Positions 12,001 to 21,157 of a stretch of 64,000 nucleotides of DNA are shown here, in pieces. Within the stretch, counting starts at the first letter, position 1, and each line of letters starts with the position of its first letter. The stretch covers positions 5,902,405 through 5,966,404 of the forward strand of contig NC_089853.1 of the NCBI RefSeq assembly GCF_036373705.1, written 5' to 3'. The position numbers were made by a program, and so were the translations under genes. This stretch comes from Amia ocellicauda. Its lineage: Eukaryota; Chordata; Actinopteri; Amiiformes; Amiidae. Below the pieces are notes generated by a model. It was given only the letters and a program-made list of their open reading frames with translations, was not told where the DNA came from and searched no databases.

Positions 12001-15000
12001 CGATCAATCCCCGTCTGCGCCTCTTAATCTCACAAAACGTCATTTCTTCCTTAACTTCACTTTCACAACTGTTGCCGTAAGTGTCTGTGCCGACGCGCAT
12101 TGCACACATTTCACAGGCGTGTCTCAACAGCACCACTAAACGAAAACAAAACCGCGTTCGGCTCTTCCATATCATATCATAGTGTGGGACAAGGTTCACT
12201 ACAGTTCGGTGCTCAAGAAGCGATCACAGTTTGGGGTTCGCTGACCCCGTTTGATGTGATGCTTTGTGATGATCACCTTGGGCACCGTCGCCCCCAGACA
12301 TGCAAAACATCTCAATTATATTCAGCAATCATCAGGGAAACCTCACTACAGCAACACCAGTTCCTTTCTGCTCTTCCCAGACCTTAATATTCATAAATAC
12401 ATACATCTGGAACAGGTACAGCTTCCTTTGAAGACCGTATCTCTCAGGATGCCATTCAACAGCACTGTGAAATCCCTCTTAAGAGCTTTTTTTTGTCTTG
12501 GGTGGATTGTGTACAAATGCAACACTTCTCCCTTCTCCTCCTTCCCACAAAACTGGTTCTTTGACTGCGTGATTAATGTTCCTAAAGGCTGATTCCTCTA
12601 GACTGCGGTGAAGGGCACTGCTTTTGGGTTGTTTTTATTTCCTGGAAATTATGTCCAGTTATGTTTGTTGCAGAAGCCACAGAGAGAGAGACAGATACGC
12701 ACACAATCAATTCTGATTTGAACTTGAACTGCATTTCAAGGATTCTGTCTCATTTTTCCCTTTTTTATAACAAGGCGTGCGTCTCGGACAGCTAAATGAA
12801 TCCCTCTGTCTCGCACAGGAAAAAGATAAGAGGTTTTTCCAAATCTGAACCACTTATAATTGCAGGCAGTGAGCAATTACTGAACGGCGTCGCTTTTACA
12901 CAGATGACAGAAGGGACGAGGGAAGCATTCGGGAACCATTTCCACTCCATATTTGTGAGGGTATATAAACAAGCTTAGCTCCATGGCCCGGTGTTATGAC
13001 AGTTAAATATACTTATTATCTATCACAGGGGTCGACAGAGTAGCATAAGCAATTCACATCGCGGTGTACGCTTTACTGAACCGAGAAGTGCAACCTTGAC
13101 AATTCAGATACACACGTTGTGCAGCCGTAGCAAAAAACAGCACTTTTTCTTCTCACAATGGTGCGGCACCACAGAGGTGACAATTGAACAATGGGGGGGA
13201 CGGGGACACACAGACTCAAAAGTCAATTAGTCGGCACACGAAAGTGGTCAAGAATGGCAGCAGTGTGGCGTTGGGGCCCACCTGGGGGCAACACCTGCCT
13301 AATATCTTATGCAATCAAAGGCTCCGTCTGGGTCAGGTGTGACAATGGTTATCAGAGTCTGTGCCTGTTATTTATTTACAGGATATACAGGGCGGGATGC
13401 AAAGTATTTCTGAAGTCCATGTTCACACTTTCACAATTAAGCAACTACAAACTGCAGCTTTACTAACATTAATAGCCAGTGTAGCAATTTGAAATGGCAA
13501 AACTAAAGATGGAACACTTCATAAACTAGTCCTCAAGTGAGACCCCCTAACCCCCAATCTTGTTACTGATATCACATAACCATTAGTTTTTAAAAGCCAT
13601 AAACTCATACCCACTGAAGACAACACAGCTGTATTGTTGATCAGTTATGTGCCGCGCCACTGGAATTTTCCCCACACTGGGACTTTTATAAAAAAAAATA
13701 TATCATATGTTAAAAAAAAAAAAAAAAAAACAAAAAAAAACTGCTGACCACAGCCCACCTGTTCAGTGTCACAGTCCGTGCATTTCACACAATTCAGAGT
13801 ATTTGACAGAATTCAAATTAAGTTAAAATACGAGCTAATGTCTTGAGGAAAACATTGAATGTCACATACACTTACCAGAAAGAAAGTGGGGAGTAAATAA
13901 GATCACTAAACCACAAAGAAACTGATGCCACTTCATATAAATCTGATAAGTTCTCCTGAAGCCCCAGTTGGCCGCTGAGCGCACAACACACACGTCAGCG
14001 AACTCACAATGGGCGTCACACAGCAGTGGTGGAGAGGAAAGAAAATAGAAAGGGCTCGATGCACCCAGTCAGGTAAATTAAAAACCACAAACAAACCTCG
14101 ATGACAACCGCTGCCACAGTGTTGGCGTTCCGCTTTTAAATTGTGTTTATAAGTTTAATGACACCCACTGTCACGTTTGTTCTTCACTCCTGAGTACAAC
14201 ATTAAGCAGAACCCTCTGAGGACAAACTCGCACTTTAAAAACAGATTTGAAGCAAAATGAAAACATGGTAATACAAGGAGCAAAACAAGCTGAATCAACC
14301 GAGGTCTTGCAAGGTATTCTTACAAGCAAACTATTCCACCCAGTTTCATTTTACACATCGATTTAAACCAAATGGATTAACTTGGCTGATTTAACGCCAA
14401 GCGAGACAAAAGCAGCCCGGAGTGGAAACGCATCTTTTCTTTGTCTTTCCTCCTTGATTCATTACAGTCCCCCACGCCCCAGAGTGAATCCAGGCCATAG
14501 CGCACAATACACACACGCCATCATGGAAAGTCATGCGAGAGAGAGACCTGCGTGGCACCAATAAATATGAACCAGACCGGCACAACACAGTCAACTCCAG
14601 ATAAAGCAACATCTCAAACACAGGTATGTGCGTATCTCTAACATACATCTCTGCTCTCCACAATCCGCTGTGATAAGCACATTCAACCACTTTGAACCGG
14701 CAACCCATTGCCATTTAAGACTAATCTCACATCCTACTTTGTCCACACACATGCACAAAAAAGACAAATACTCCAAAAGGGTTGAGCCAAATCTCTCGCG
14801 TTATCCACAAACCATACAAAAGGAAGCCGGCCCTGTTTGAGCAAGCATTGAGCGTCTCAACTGCACCGAAAACACCGATATCAAAAGAATAAGTAATCCA
14901 CGCATCAGTAACATGAAACGAGCCCCAGCCAAGTCCAGAAACCTTTGATCTCCACTCATCGGTCCCTGGAAACGTGCCATTTGCCTCTTTAAACAAGATG

Positions 15001-15192
15001 CACACTACAAACAGAGCTGGTGTATCACAGTTTTAAGTCATAGCACTTCTCAGCATTCGCATACATTTCAATAATGAAAATACAACGGGGGAGGGAGGTT
15101 GGAACAAAAACGAATACTTACACAGGACTAGAATTTAAATTACAGTGATCCACCATCATTTCAGGTAGAAAATCCAGTTTGAAGGAAGCCAT
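1..15192 (-). CDS. celf1: CELF1, CUGBP Elav-like family RNA-binding protein (coding region, 3' end off window)
   Basis: CELF1 binds GU-rich RNA through three RRMs and controls alternative splicing, deadenylation, decay and translation, in nucleus and cytoplasm. Joined minus-strand exons give 461 codons from the ATG at 9882, closely matching remembered vertebrate CELF1 (human 486 aa); about 25 C-terminal residues lie left of position 1. RRM1 has RNP2 IKMFVG at residues 16-21 and RNP1 GCCFVTYY near 60-67. RRM2 has KLFIGM near 109-114 and GCAFVTYT near 149-156. A serine-, alanine- and glutamine-rich divergent linker (about 190-395) precedes RRM3, with NLFIYHLP near 402-409 and CFGFVSY near 443-449. 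Exons (minus): 15192-15122 (alternative N-terminus), 9892-9705, 8857-8775, 8416-8368, 7816-7682, 7166-7087, 6415-6254, 5291/5279-5216, 3713-3591, 2236-2120, 1760-1575, 537-394, 50-1. All phases agree. CELF1 rather than CELF2 is chosen from the N-terminus [12 protein letters not shown] and the neighbouring genes. Confidence 0.96.
394..537 (-). CDS. celf1: CELF1 exon, RRM3 first part
   Basis: Acceptor tttcccaag precedes GTCCCGAAGG at 537 and donor GTGAGT follows 394. It encodes [20 protein letters not shown], then [20 protein letters not shown] and QTNLSKCF plus one base. It contains RNP2 of RRM3; RNP1 is split with the last exon. Confidence 0.96.
538..1574 (-). other. celf1: CELF1 GC-AG intron before RRM3
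   Basis: This 1,037-nt intron has donor AG|GCAAGT at its 5' end (1574) and acceptor CCCAAG at 539-538. GC-AG introns are a small minority in vertebrates and are often alternatively used. Reading through the donor adds 28 codons and stops at 1486, which would remove RRM3. The intron holds the GU-rich stretch at 665-985. Confidence 0.88.
665..985. repeat. Imperfect CA/TG dinucleotide-rich tract
   Basis: About 320 bp of interrupted (CA)n with recurring units such as GGCACGTA, GCACACAC and TACGCACACAC. In the CELF1 pre-mRNA (minus strand) it reads as UG/GU-rich RNA, the class of sequence that CELF proteins bind. Confidence 0.9.
1575..1760 (-). CDS. celf1: CELF1 linker exon ending in a GC donor
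   Basis: Acceptor ctttgtcag precedes 1760. The exon encodes [20 protein letters not shown], then [20 protein letters not shown], then [20 protein letters not shown] and KE plus one base. The downstream boundary is AAG|GCAAGT, a GC rather than GT donor (G at 1574). Only this junction keeps frame with the following exon (G-P-E-G-A-N). Confidence 0.94.
2120..2236 (-). CDS. celf1: CELF1 linker exon
   Basis: Acceptor gctctacag ends just above 2236 and donor GTGAGC follows 2120. The 117-nt exon encodes [20 protein letters not shown], then [19 protein letters not shown], and ends in phase 1. This is the less conserved part of the divergent domain. Confidence 0.94.
3591..3713 (-). CDS. celf1: CELF1 linker exon
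   Basis: This 123-nt exon lies between acceptor gttgcag and donor GTACGG (G at 3590). It encodes [20 protein letters not shown] and then [21 protein letters not shown], the alanine- and serine-rich low-complexity linker. Compared with the human sequence I recall, it lacks two residues (LQ) after NAMQ. Confidence 0.94.
4154..4181. repeat. (CA)n microsatellite in CELF1 intron
   Basis: An uninterrupted (AC)14 run, read as (GU)n in the CELF1 transcript. It lies in the intron between the exons at 5216 and 3713. A second, looser CA-rich patch is at 4530-4556 in the same intron. Confidence 0.9.
5216..5291 (-). CDS. celf1: CELF1 linker exon with tandem acceptors
   Basis: Two in-frame acceptors lie 12 nt apart. 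The AG at 5293-5292 starts the exon at 5291 with CTT TAT TTG CAG (LYLQ); the AG formed by the end of that same segment starts it at 5279 with CTC CTC (LLQQ). Both read on into [20 protein letters not shown], then T and one base, to donor GTAACC. Human CELF1 isoforms with and without LYLQ are remembered at exactly this point. Confidence 0.94.
5340..5458. repeat. Purine-rich tract (pyrimidine-rich in CELF1 sense)
   Basis: About 120 nt that are almost wholly A and G on the plus strand. In the CELF1 transcript it is C/U-rich and ends about 50 nt upstream of the tandem acceptor at 5293/5280. Such tracts are typical binding ground for polypyrimidine-tract proteins; that role is inferred. Confidence 0.75.
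5506..5625. repeat. Inverted repeat, 13-bp perfect arms
   Basis: AGCTACGTTGGAT at 5506-5518 recurs as its reverse complement at 5613-5625, with a 94-bp spacer containing a T-run. Flanks show weaker matching, so it may be a hairpin or the remnant of a small inverted-repeat element within a CELF1 intron. Confidence 0.6.
6254..6415 (-). CDS. celf1: CELF1 exon, end of RRM2 and start of linker
   Basis: A C-rich tract (CCCCCCCAG) precedes base 6415 and donor GTAAGT follows 6254. The exon encodes [20 protein letters not shown], then [20 protein letters not shown] and [14 protein letters not shown]. The basic, glutamine-rich helix after RRM2 is characteristic of CELF1/2. Length 162 nt, phase 0 at both ends. 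Confidence 0.96.
7087..7166 (-). CDS. celf1: CELF1 exon, RRM2 second half
   Basis: This 80-nt exon lies between acceptor CAG (7169-7167) and donor GTGAGT (G at 7086). It encodes [20 protein letters not shown] and HQSQTME, with the RNP1 strand of RRM2 at its start, and ends in phase 0. Confidence 0.95.
7682..7816 (-). CDS. celf1: CELF1 exon, RRM2 first half
   Basis: This 135-nt exon runs from acceptor ctctttcag to donor GTGAGC (G at 7681). It encodes [36 protein letters not shown] and LRGPDGLSR, ending in phase 1. It carries the RNP2 strand (KLFIGM) of RRM2. Confidence 0.96.
8368..8416 (-). CDS. celf1: CELF1 49-nt exon between RRM1 and RRM2
   Basis: Acceptor tgctttcag precedes ATGCATCACCCG at 8416 and a GTGAAT donor follows 8368. 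It encodes [16 protein letters not shown] plus one base. The final part of RRM1 and the short inter-RRM linker lie here. Confidence 0.95.
8775..8857 (-). CDS. celf1: CELF1 exon, RRM1 second half
   Basis: This 83-nt exon lies between acceptor CAG (AG at 8859-8858) and donor GTAAG (G at 8774). It encodes the RNP1 strand [20 protein letters not shown] and then HNMKILPG, ending in phase 0. The length agrees with the human exon as I recall it. Confidence 0.95.
9705..9892 (-). CDS. celf1: CELF1 exon with common start codon, RRM1 first half
   Basis: Acceptor ccttgcag precedes base 9892; the start ATG is at 9882-9880 and the donor GTGAGC follows 9705. It encodes [20 protein letters not shown] and continues through the RNP2 strand to SQNPPQSK, ending in phase 1. 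The nine bases before the ATG stay open in frame (A-K-K), which allows the longer isoform from the exon at 15.2 kb. Confidence 0.96.
9893..15121. other. CELF1 intron without a recognisable gene
   Basis: This interval lies between the alternative N-terminal exon and the exon with the common start. It has A/T homopolymers (for example T at 10249-10260 and A at about 13712-13741). A 160-codon open frame on the plus strand at 11028-11510 shows no family I recognise and no coding-like context. I see no other gene, RNA gene or clear transposon. Confidence 0.7.
15122..15192 (-). CDS. celf1: CELF1 alternative N-terminal exon
   Basis: Reading minus from the ATG at 15192 gives [17 protein letters not shown] and then NLNSSP plus two bases, followed by a consensus donor GTAAGT (G at 15121). 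Spliced to the exon at 9892, whose first bases are T GCG AAG AAG ATG, it reads V-A-K-K-M into the common N-terminus in frame. It matches the remembered N-terminus of the long human CELF1 isoform at nearly every residue. It adds 27 residues before MNGTL. The 5' limit is unsettled: an acceptor-like site, TTTTTTAG, has its AG at 15259-15258, which would make a 136-nt internal exon, but this could also be a separate first exon with its own promoter. Confidence 0.9.
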
Positions 15193-15257
15193 GTTTACCC
15201 ACAATGAAAAAACCCCACTCTCATACAAAAAAAAAAACCCAAAAACAAAAGTCCACT

Positions 15258-15409
15258 CTAAAAAAGTAAACAAACTTTAAAAATATTTTGGAAAAAAAAA
15301 AAAAAAAAAATCTTAATATGCCACACCAACAAAAAACAGACTAACAGCCCAGGATCTGTCTTTTCACTGTAAAACCAGAGGATGAGAACTTGCACCAAGG
15401 AAAGTCAAG

Positions 15410-15456
<47 letters not shown>

Positions 15457-18400
15457 ACGGAGGTTGATGGAGAAACAAAAACAAAACTAAAACAAAAAAT
15501 AAAAAAAACAAGCGAAAGACGCAACAGTAAACTTCGGACTGGAGGACAAAAACGCCCTTTCCAAATTTGTACTGGATTAAAAATGGCACGGCAGCCACTA
15601 AACGCAGCCCTGCTATAGTTTACAAAGGAAAGCGCTGATGCGATATTTTTTTTGTGAACATTTCTACTACCAAAGCAGTACTGGGTTGCAGAGTCAGATA
15701 AATAAAGTGTCAGATTGATGTTGATAAGAGCGTGTGACAGGCCCGGGTGAATGAAGCCGGTGACGAGTTTATAATCCCGTGCTAATGCACCGCGCTATAG
15801 ACAATCACTCAGGCATCGCCAGGGACCCCCGCTATTCTGCACCGGGGGACTGCGGGACGGGGGTCACATGGGCCGGGTCACGCTAAACACTCACTGCCGA
15901 TGGCTGACATAGGACTATGTTGCCGACTTCTGTAAACATCCTGGGATTACAGTGCCAAGCATTTACCACCCGTCCTCACAATTCGGACAGTTACTTTTTC
16001 TTCTTGATGCCGTGAAAATACACTTTCCATAATAAGTGTCCTTCATCCAAACTAATTAGAACATTTGTAGGAAAAGATTTATAGACAGAGATCTACAGTT
16101 ATCGATCCACTGCTGGGTGAAGTTCTCCCCAACGTGTTAAGATGCACATCTTTTCCAGGTCACACCTTTTACTTCATCTTCATCTCGGGATCCTATCTGT
16201 ACCGTCTCTTAATCCATCTGTGGTCTGTTCCTCTCCTGGGCGGCCCATTGCCTCTCACATCTCCACTCAATAAAGTCACACTATTGTTTGCTCTCAGATC
16301 CGTTGGTTTGTTTTCCCTCGTCTTGTTATTCAAAGCACACACCTTTCCCTGCTGCTTTCGTGTGACAAACACTATTCTCTAAAGCAAACGGGGAGATTTC
16401 CGTTCAATAGCGTGTCCTTCCTTCCCAAAGCACTCCATCCCGTTTTCACTCAATTTTGATTTCTTCCATAAGATCTGTCTGCGTTGCTTTGCTGACGAGG
16501 CAGACGAGCTTCCGACTTCAAATATCTTTCGATCTACTTCAATTTTTGTAGTTTTTTCGTAGTTTTAACAAAAGTTAAAGAAAGGAGTATCTTAAGCTCT
16601 TTTTATACTAAGAAAATATATAGTGCCGTCTCTATAAATCTACATACACAAAATCAGTAGGGTTGCAATAGATCTCTCTATATTGGTATGGTGATATATT
16701 TCCACTTCCTATAGAGATCATATGAATATTTTATTTCTTGGTGGTGGGGATGTGGGCAGCAGTGTTTTTAAGGACCGTGCTCTAGGGCCTTTGCACGTTT
16801 TACAGACATTTTTCTAACGCAACCGACTGGAACAATTACGATTCAAAAAAGCACCGCAGCCATCTTTGCTGGCGACGATCGCGTTTGAGAGGTTCTGCAA
16901 ACGGACCTCTAACCCGTATCCACCTTCTTTCCTTCATCAGACTGCGGGGGACGAGCACTTTGGGTCTGAAGGCAGGTGTGGTCCATTCCCAGCAAGGGCT
17001 CGGTCTCGAATACGGCACCGAATCCCAGACACCATCAAGCCCTCGACTGCAGCCCTGTTCGGTATTCCTCCACACGCTCACAAATGAGCTGGTGGGGTTT
17101 AGTGCTACGGGATGTACCGACGCTCTCTCAGCCTTTTCGATTCTTGACCACAGCACACGATGTAACCAGATCACATGATGAGCAATAATACAAACCTATA
17201 TCCCATTAGAGTTGATAGAAACAGCATAGTGTGCATTACCTCACACTACTTCCAACATGTACACAAAAATGAATGCGAACGTGCCTCAACATCCTTTGCC
17301 GGTCCTCCACACTTTGCCAGCCGGAGCGGCGGCGGATAAAATCAGGCACCTCTCAGGGCAGCCTGGAGACACGGGGAAGGACCCCAAAGTGTACGGAGAG
17401 AGAGAGAAAGCTGTTCTTACCCCCCAAGGGCAGGGACCTCCAGGGCAGTATGAGGAAGCTCACATTGTGGCTGTCCCTGCTGCTCTGTGGACAGATACAG
17501 GACGTCAGGGTCGATGCTATCCATCCAGTGCCTTTGACAATCACTAAAAAGAAACACACAGACATCAGCACAGAAACACACACAAATAGACAACAGTGAC
17601 TCAAGAAATTACAAAGACATCGCAACAGTACATTTCACAGACTGGGAATCCTGGACCCCCAACAACACGCATGCAGTTCTTAGATGTGTTTTTTATACAC
17701 ACAATCTCACTCTGCAGGAACGAGAGGAAGTCACAACGAAGCATGTCTATTTTAACGTATAGGTATTTAAGTACTTGACAGCAGCGACATGTGTCCAACT
17801 GAATAAACATCAGCTGCTCACAATTAATTTCCTGTGGCTGGGGGGGGGGACTGCGATTATCCGGAGCATCGGGTCGGGGGCCTACATCTGTGCCGCGCTG
17901 CTCCAGAAATAGTCAGGTAAGCTAATGACACACACAGGGCCGACACCGAGCCCCTCTCGGAGCGATGAGCCGGGCAGGGGGATGTGGAGGAATGAAGACT
18001 GTTTTAAGCACATTCAATTCGAATAACATTCCTTTTTAAAGCGGCATGTTTGACCACCGATGAGTTTTCAGGATATATAAAATGTAAAACAGACCCGAGA
18101 ACAGAACAAAATGCTTCCTCTTCCACTTGTCTTTAATATAATTTAATGGAATTTCAATTAGATTGTCAATCGGTCTAAGATAGATTAAATAAACTACTTC
18201 CTGATTCGATGGATGCAGGCCAGTGGCGATCCCTCAGATATAAACAGTACTGTCATCTGCATTCAAAACGCACAAGCACAAACCCACGTGACTCATATCA
18301 TCACTCCACTTAAAATGCAATCGGGCAGGAATCCTTTGTCGCTTTTGGCCTTAAAAAGGACCCAATAAGCAGCTGCTCTCTCCACACACACACACAAATG

Positions 18401-18979
18401 CATCTATTGTTTCACACCTGCTGTGAACACAACACACAAGTACCCCTGAATTACCACACCCCTCAGCCAGACGCAGAGACCCCACCACTCGGGGCATTAG
18501 CCAAGATTAGTTTTCACATTTTTTTTTTTTTTTTTTTTAGGAAAGTACCTAACATTTCGCCCGGCTGCGTAGCCGTCCACAGATTGCTCGTGTAACTGAA
18601 CACATGGACAGTTGGCAGCCAGGCAGGGACAAAAAAAGAAAAAGACAAAAGGTTCCCCTATGCATTTGGAAAAGGTTTGCCGTGGTTTTGGTCTGGTGGC
18701 TTCAGATCTGGCCCAACAGGAGCATCCCTCGCAGATCCCAGAGCCTGTCAGGGTATGTCACACTTGGCTTCGTGTCAGTGCATGTTAGCTCGAGTTCCCG
18801 CTCGGGGGGGAAACATGTCCTACTGTACCGCAGCGCTGCAGGCGATCATCTGCTGAGAGCGCTCGACACAGGCCTCTCCATTTGAGGACAGGAATAATGC
18901 AAACACGCTGGGCCACAACCAACAAGGTTCGTAATACAAACCGGCCCATTAAAACATGAATTACAAAAAAAAGTTGTAT
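15258..18979. other. CELF1 intron, simple repeats only
   Basis: Holds a (GA)n microsatellite at 15412-15453, A-runs around 15292-15311 and a T-run at about 18519-18538. I see no coding exon with convincing splice sites. Confidence 0.65.
15412..15453. repeat. (GA)n microsatellite
   Basis: An uninterrupted (GA)21 run, beginning immediately upstream (in CELF1 sense) of the region of the alternative N-terminal exon. Confidence 0.95.
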
Positions 18980-19932
18980 ACATCTACACACATACACTTT
19001 CAAAATTGTCCTTGCACCTTTTGTTGCCTTCTAGGTTGGAATTAAAATGTATTCAGAGTTTTATTTTTGATGCATCTACACATCCTACCACACACTGTCC
19101 AAGTGAAAATAATAAATGTGTAGAAAATTAAAAATGTGGATAAGTGTCCACTCCCCCTGTAATAGTAATCCTAAATTAGCTCAGGTGTGACCAATCAACT
19201 TCAAAATCACACCAAGTGGCTTAAGGCTAATTAACATGGTTTAAGGATAAATTAATCAGTTCCCGTAAGCTTCCTCTGCTGGGTTGTGCATTTCAAAGCA
19301 AAGACAATGAGTGCCAAGGAGCTTTCAAAAGAACTCCAGGACAAAACTGTTGAAAGGCACAGATCAGGGGATGGGTATAAAACACATCAAAAGGCCTTGA
19401 ATATCCCTTGGAGCCAGTCAAGATGATTAAGAAGTGGGAGGTTTTTGGCACCACGAAGACCCTGCCTAGATCAGGCTGTCCCTCCAAACTGGATGACCGA
19501 ACGAGAAGGAGACGGATCAGAGAGGCGACCAAGAGACCAATGGGAACTGTGCAAGAACTGCAGGCTTTTATGGCCAAGACTGGTCAAAATATGTACATGA
19601 CAATGTCCTGAGCACTGCACAGATCTGGCCTGTATGGGACTCAAGAAAGCCCAACATGAATACTGTGAAGTATGCAAAGAAACTATACTGGAGTGGCTAA
19701 AGGACAAAAAGTAAAAAAAATGTGATTGTTGTCCATCAACACTCCCCACGGAAGTTGACAGAGCCTGAACAGATTTGTAAAGACAACAATGGTCAACTAT
19801 TGCCAAATCTAGGTGTGCAGAGTTGGTAGAGACCCATCCCAACAGACCCACAGCTGTAAATGTTGCCATAGGTGCTTCCACAAAGTATTAACTCAGGCAG
19901 GTGGAGACTTATCTGGTTTTGTATTTTTAATA

Positions 19933-21157
19933 TACACTCACCTAAAGGATTATTAGGAACACCATACTAATACTGTGTTTGACCCCCTTTCGCCTTCAGA
20001 ACTGCCTTAATTCTACGTGGCATTGATTCAACAAGGTGCTGAAAGCATTCTTTAGAAATGTTGGCCCATATTGATAGGATAGCATCTTGCAGTTGATGGA
20101 GATTTGTGGGATGCACATCCAGGGCACGAAGCTCCCGTTCCACCACATCCCAAAGATGCTCTATTGGGTTGAGATCTGGTGACTGTGGGGGCCAGTTTAG
20201 TACAGTGAACTCATTGTCATGTTCAAGAAACCAATTTGAAATGATTCGACCTTTGTGACATGGTGCATTATCCTGCTGGAAGTAGCCATCAGATGATGGG
20301 TACATGGTGGTCATAAAGGGATGGACATGGTCAGAAACAATGCTCAGGTAGGCCGTGGCATTTAAACGATGCCCAATTGGCACTAAGGGGCCTAAAGTGT
20401 CCCAAGAAAACATCCCCCACACCATTACACCACCACCACCAGCCTGCACAGTGGTAACAAGGCATGATGGATCCATGTTCTCATTCTGTTTACGCCAAAT
20501 TCTGACTCTACCATCTGAATGTCTCAACAGAAATCGAGACTCATCAGACCAGGCAACATTTTTCCAGTCTTCAACTGTCCAATTTTGGTGAGCTTGTGCA
20601 AATTGTAGCCTCTTTTTCCTATTTGTAGTGGAGATGAGTGGTACCCGGTGGGGTCTTCTGCTGTTGTAGCCCATCCGCCTCAAGGTTGTACGTGTTGTGG
20701 CTTCACAAATGCTTTGCTGCATACCTCGGTTGTAACGAGTGGTTATTTCAGTCAAAGTTGCTCTTCTATCAGCTTGAATCAGTCGGCCCATTCTCCTCTG
20801 ACCTCTAGCATCAACAAGGCATTTTCGCCCACAGGACTGCCGCATACTGGATGTTTTTCCCTTTTCACACCATTCTTTGTAAACCCTAGAAATGGTTGTG
20901 CGTGAAAATCCCAGTAACTGAGCAGATTGTGAAATACTCAGACCGGCCCGTCTGGCACCAACAACCATGCCACGCTCAAAATTGCTTAAATCACCTTTCT
21001 TTCCCATTCAGACATTCAGTTTGGAGTTCAGGAGATTGTCTTGACCAGGACCACACCCCTAAATGCATTGAAGCAACTGCCATGTGATTGGTTGCTTAGA
21101 TAATTGCATTAATGAGAAATTGAACAGGTGTTCCTAATAATCCTTTAGGTGAGTGTA
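19933..21157 (-). mobile_element. Tc1/mariner transposon with intact ends, inserted in the older element
   Basis: Perfect inverted ends of 31 bp (outer bases TACACTCACCTAAAGGATTA) lie at 19933-19963 and 21127-21157, flanked by TA at 19931-19932 and 21158-21159, the standard Tc1/mariner target duplication. The 1,225-bp element holds one transposase gene on the minus strand. The sequence looks like the family that I recall as very widespread in fishes and lampreys. Confidence 0.95.
19967..21007 (-). CDS. Tc1/mariner transposase, apparently intact
   Basis: This 346-aa protein cuts and rejoins the element's own ends in the nucleus. The N-terminus (MGKKGDLSNFERGMVVGARR) begins a paired-like double helix-turn-helix with SISQSAQLLGFSRTTISRVY; a second DNA-binding region follows. 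The catalytic triad is visible as WSDESRF, QQDNAPCHKG and SPDLNPIEHLW. I count 36 residues between the second Asp and the Glu, not the 34 usual for Tc1; that spacing corresponds to the DD36E group described as Incomer. There is no internal stop or frameshift. The start is chosen at the first Met, just inside the right inverted repeat. Whether it is active is unknown. Confidence 0.93.
   Translation of the reverse strand: MGKKGDLSNFERGMVVGARRAGLSISQSAQLLGFSRTTISRVYKEWCEKGKTSSMRQSCGRKCLVDARGQRRMGRLIQADRRATLTEITTRYNRGMQQSICEATTRTTLRRMGYNSRRPHRVPLISTTNRKKRLQFAQAHQNWTVEDWKNVAWSDESRFLLRHSDGRVRIWRKQNENMDPSCLVTTVQAGGGGVMVWGMFSWDTLGPLVPIGHRLNATAYLSIVSDHVHPFMTTMYPSSDGYFQQDNAPCHKGRIISNWFLEHDNEFTVLNWPPQSPDLNPIEHLWDVVERELRALDVHPTNLHQLQDAILSIWANISKECFQHLVESMPRRIKAVLKAKGGQTQY

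Noticed and set aside
19471..19881. 136-codon minus frame
   Set aside because: Opposite-strand reading of the decayed Tc1 element.
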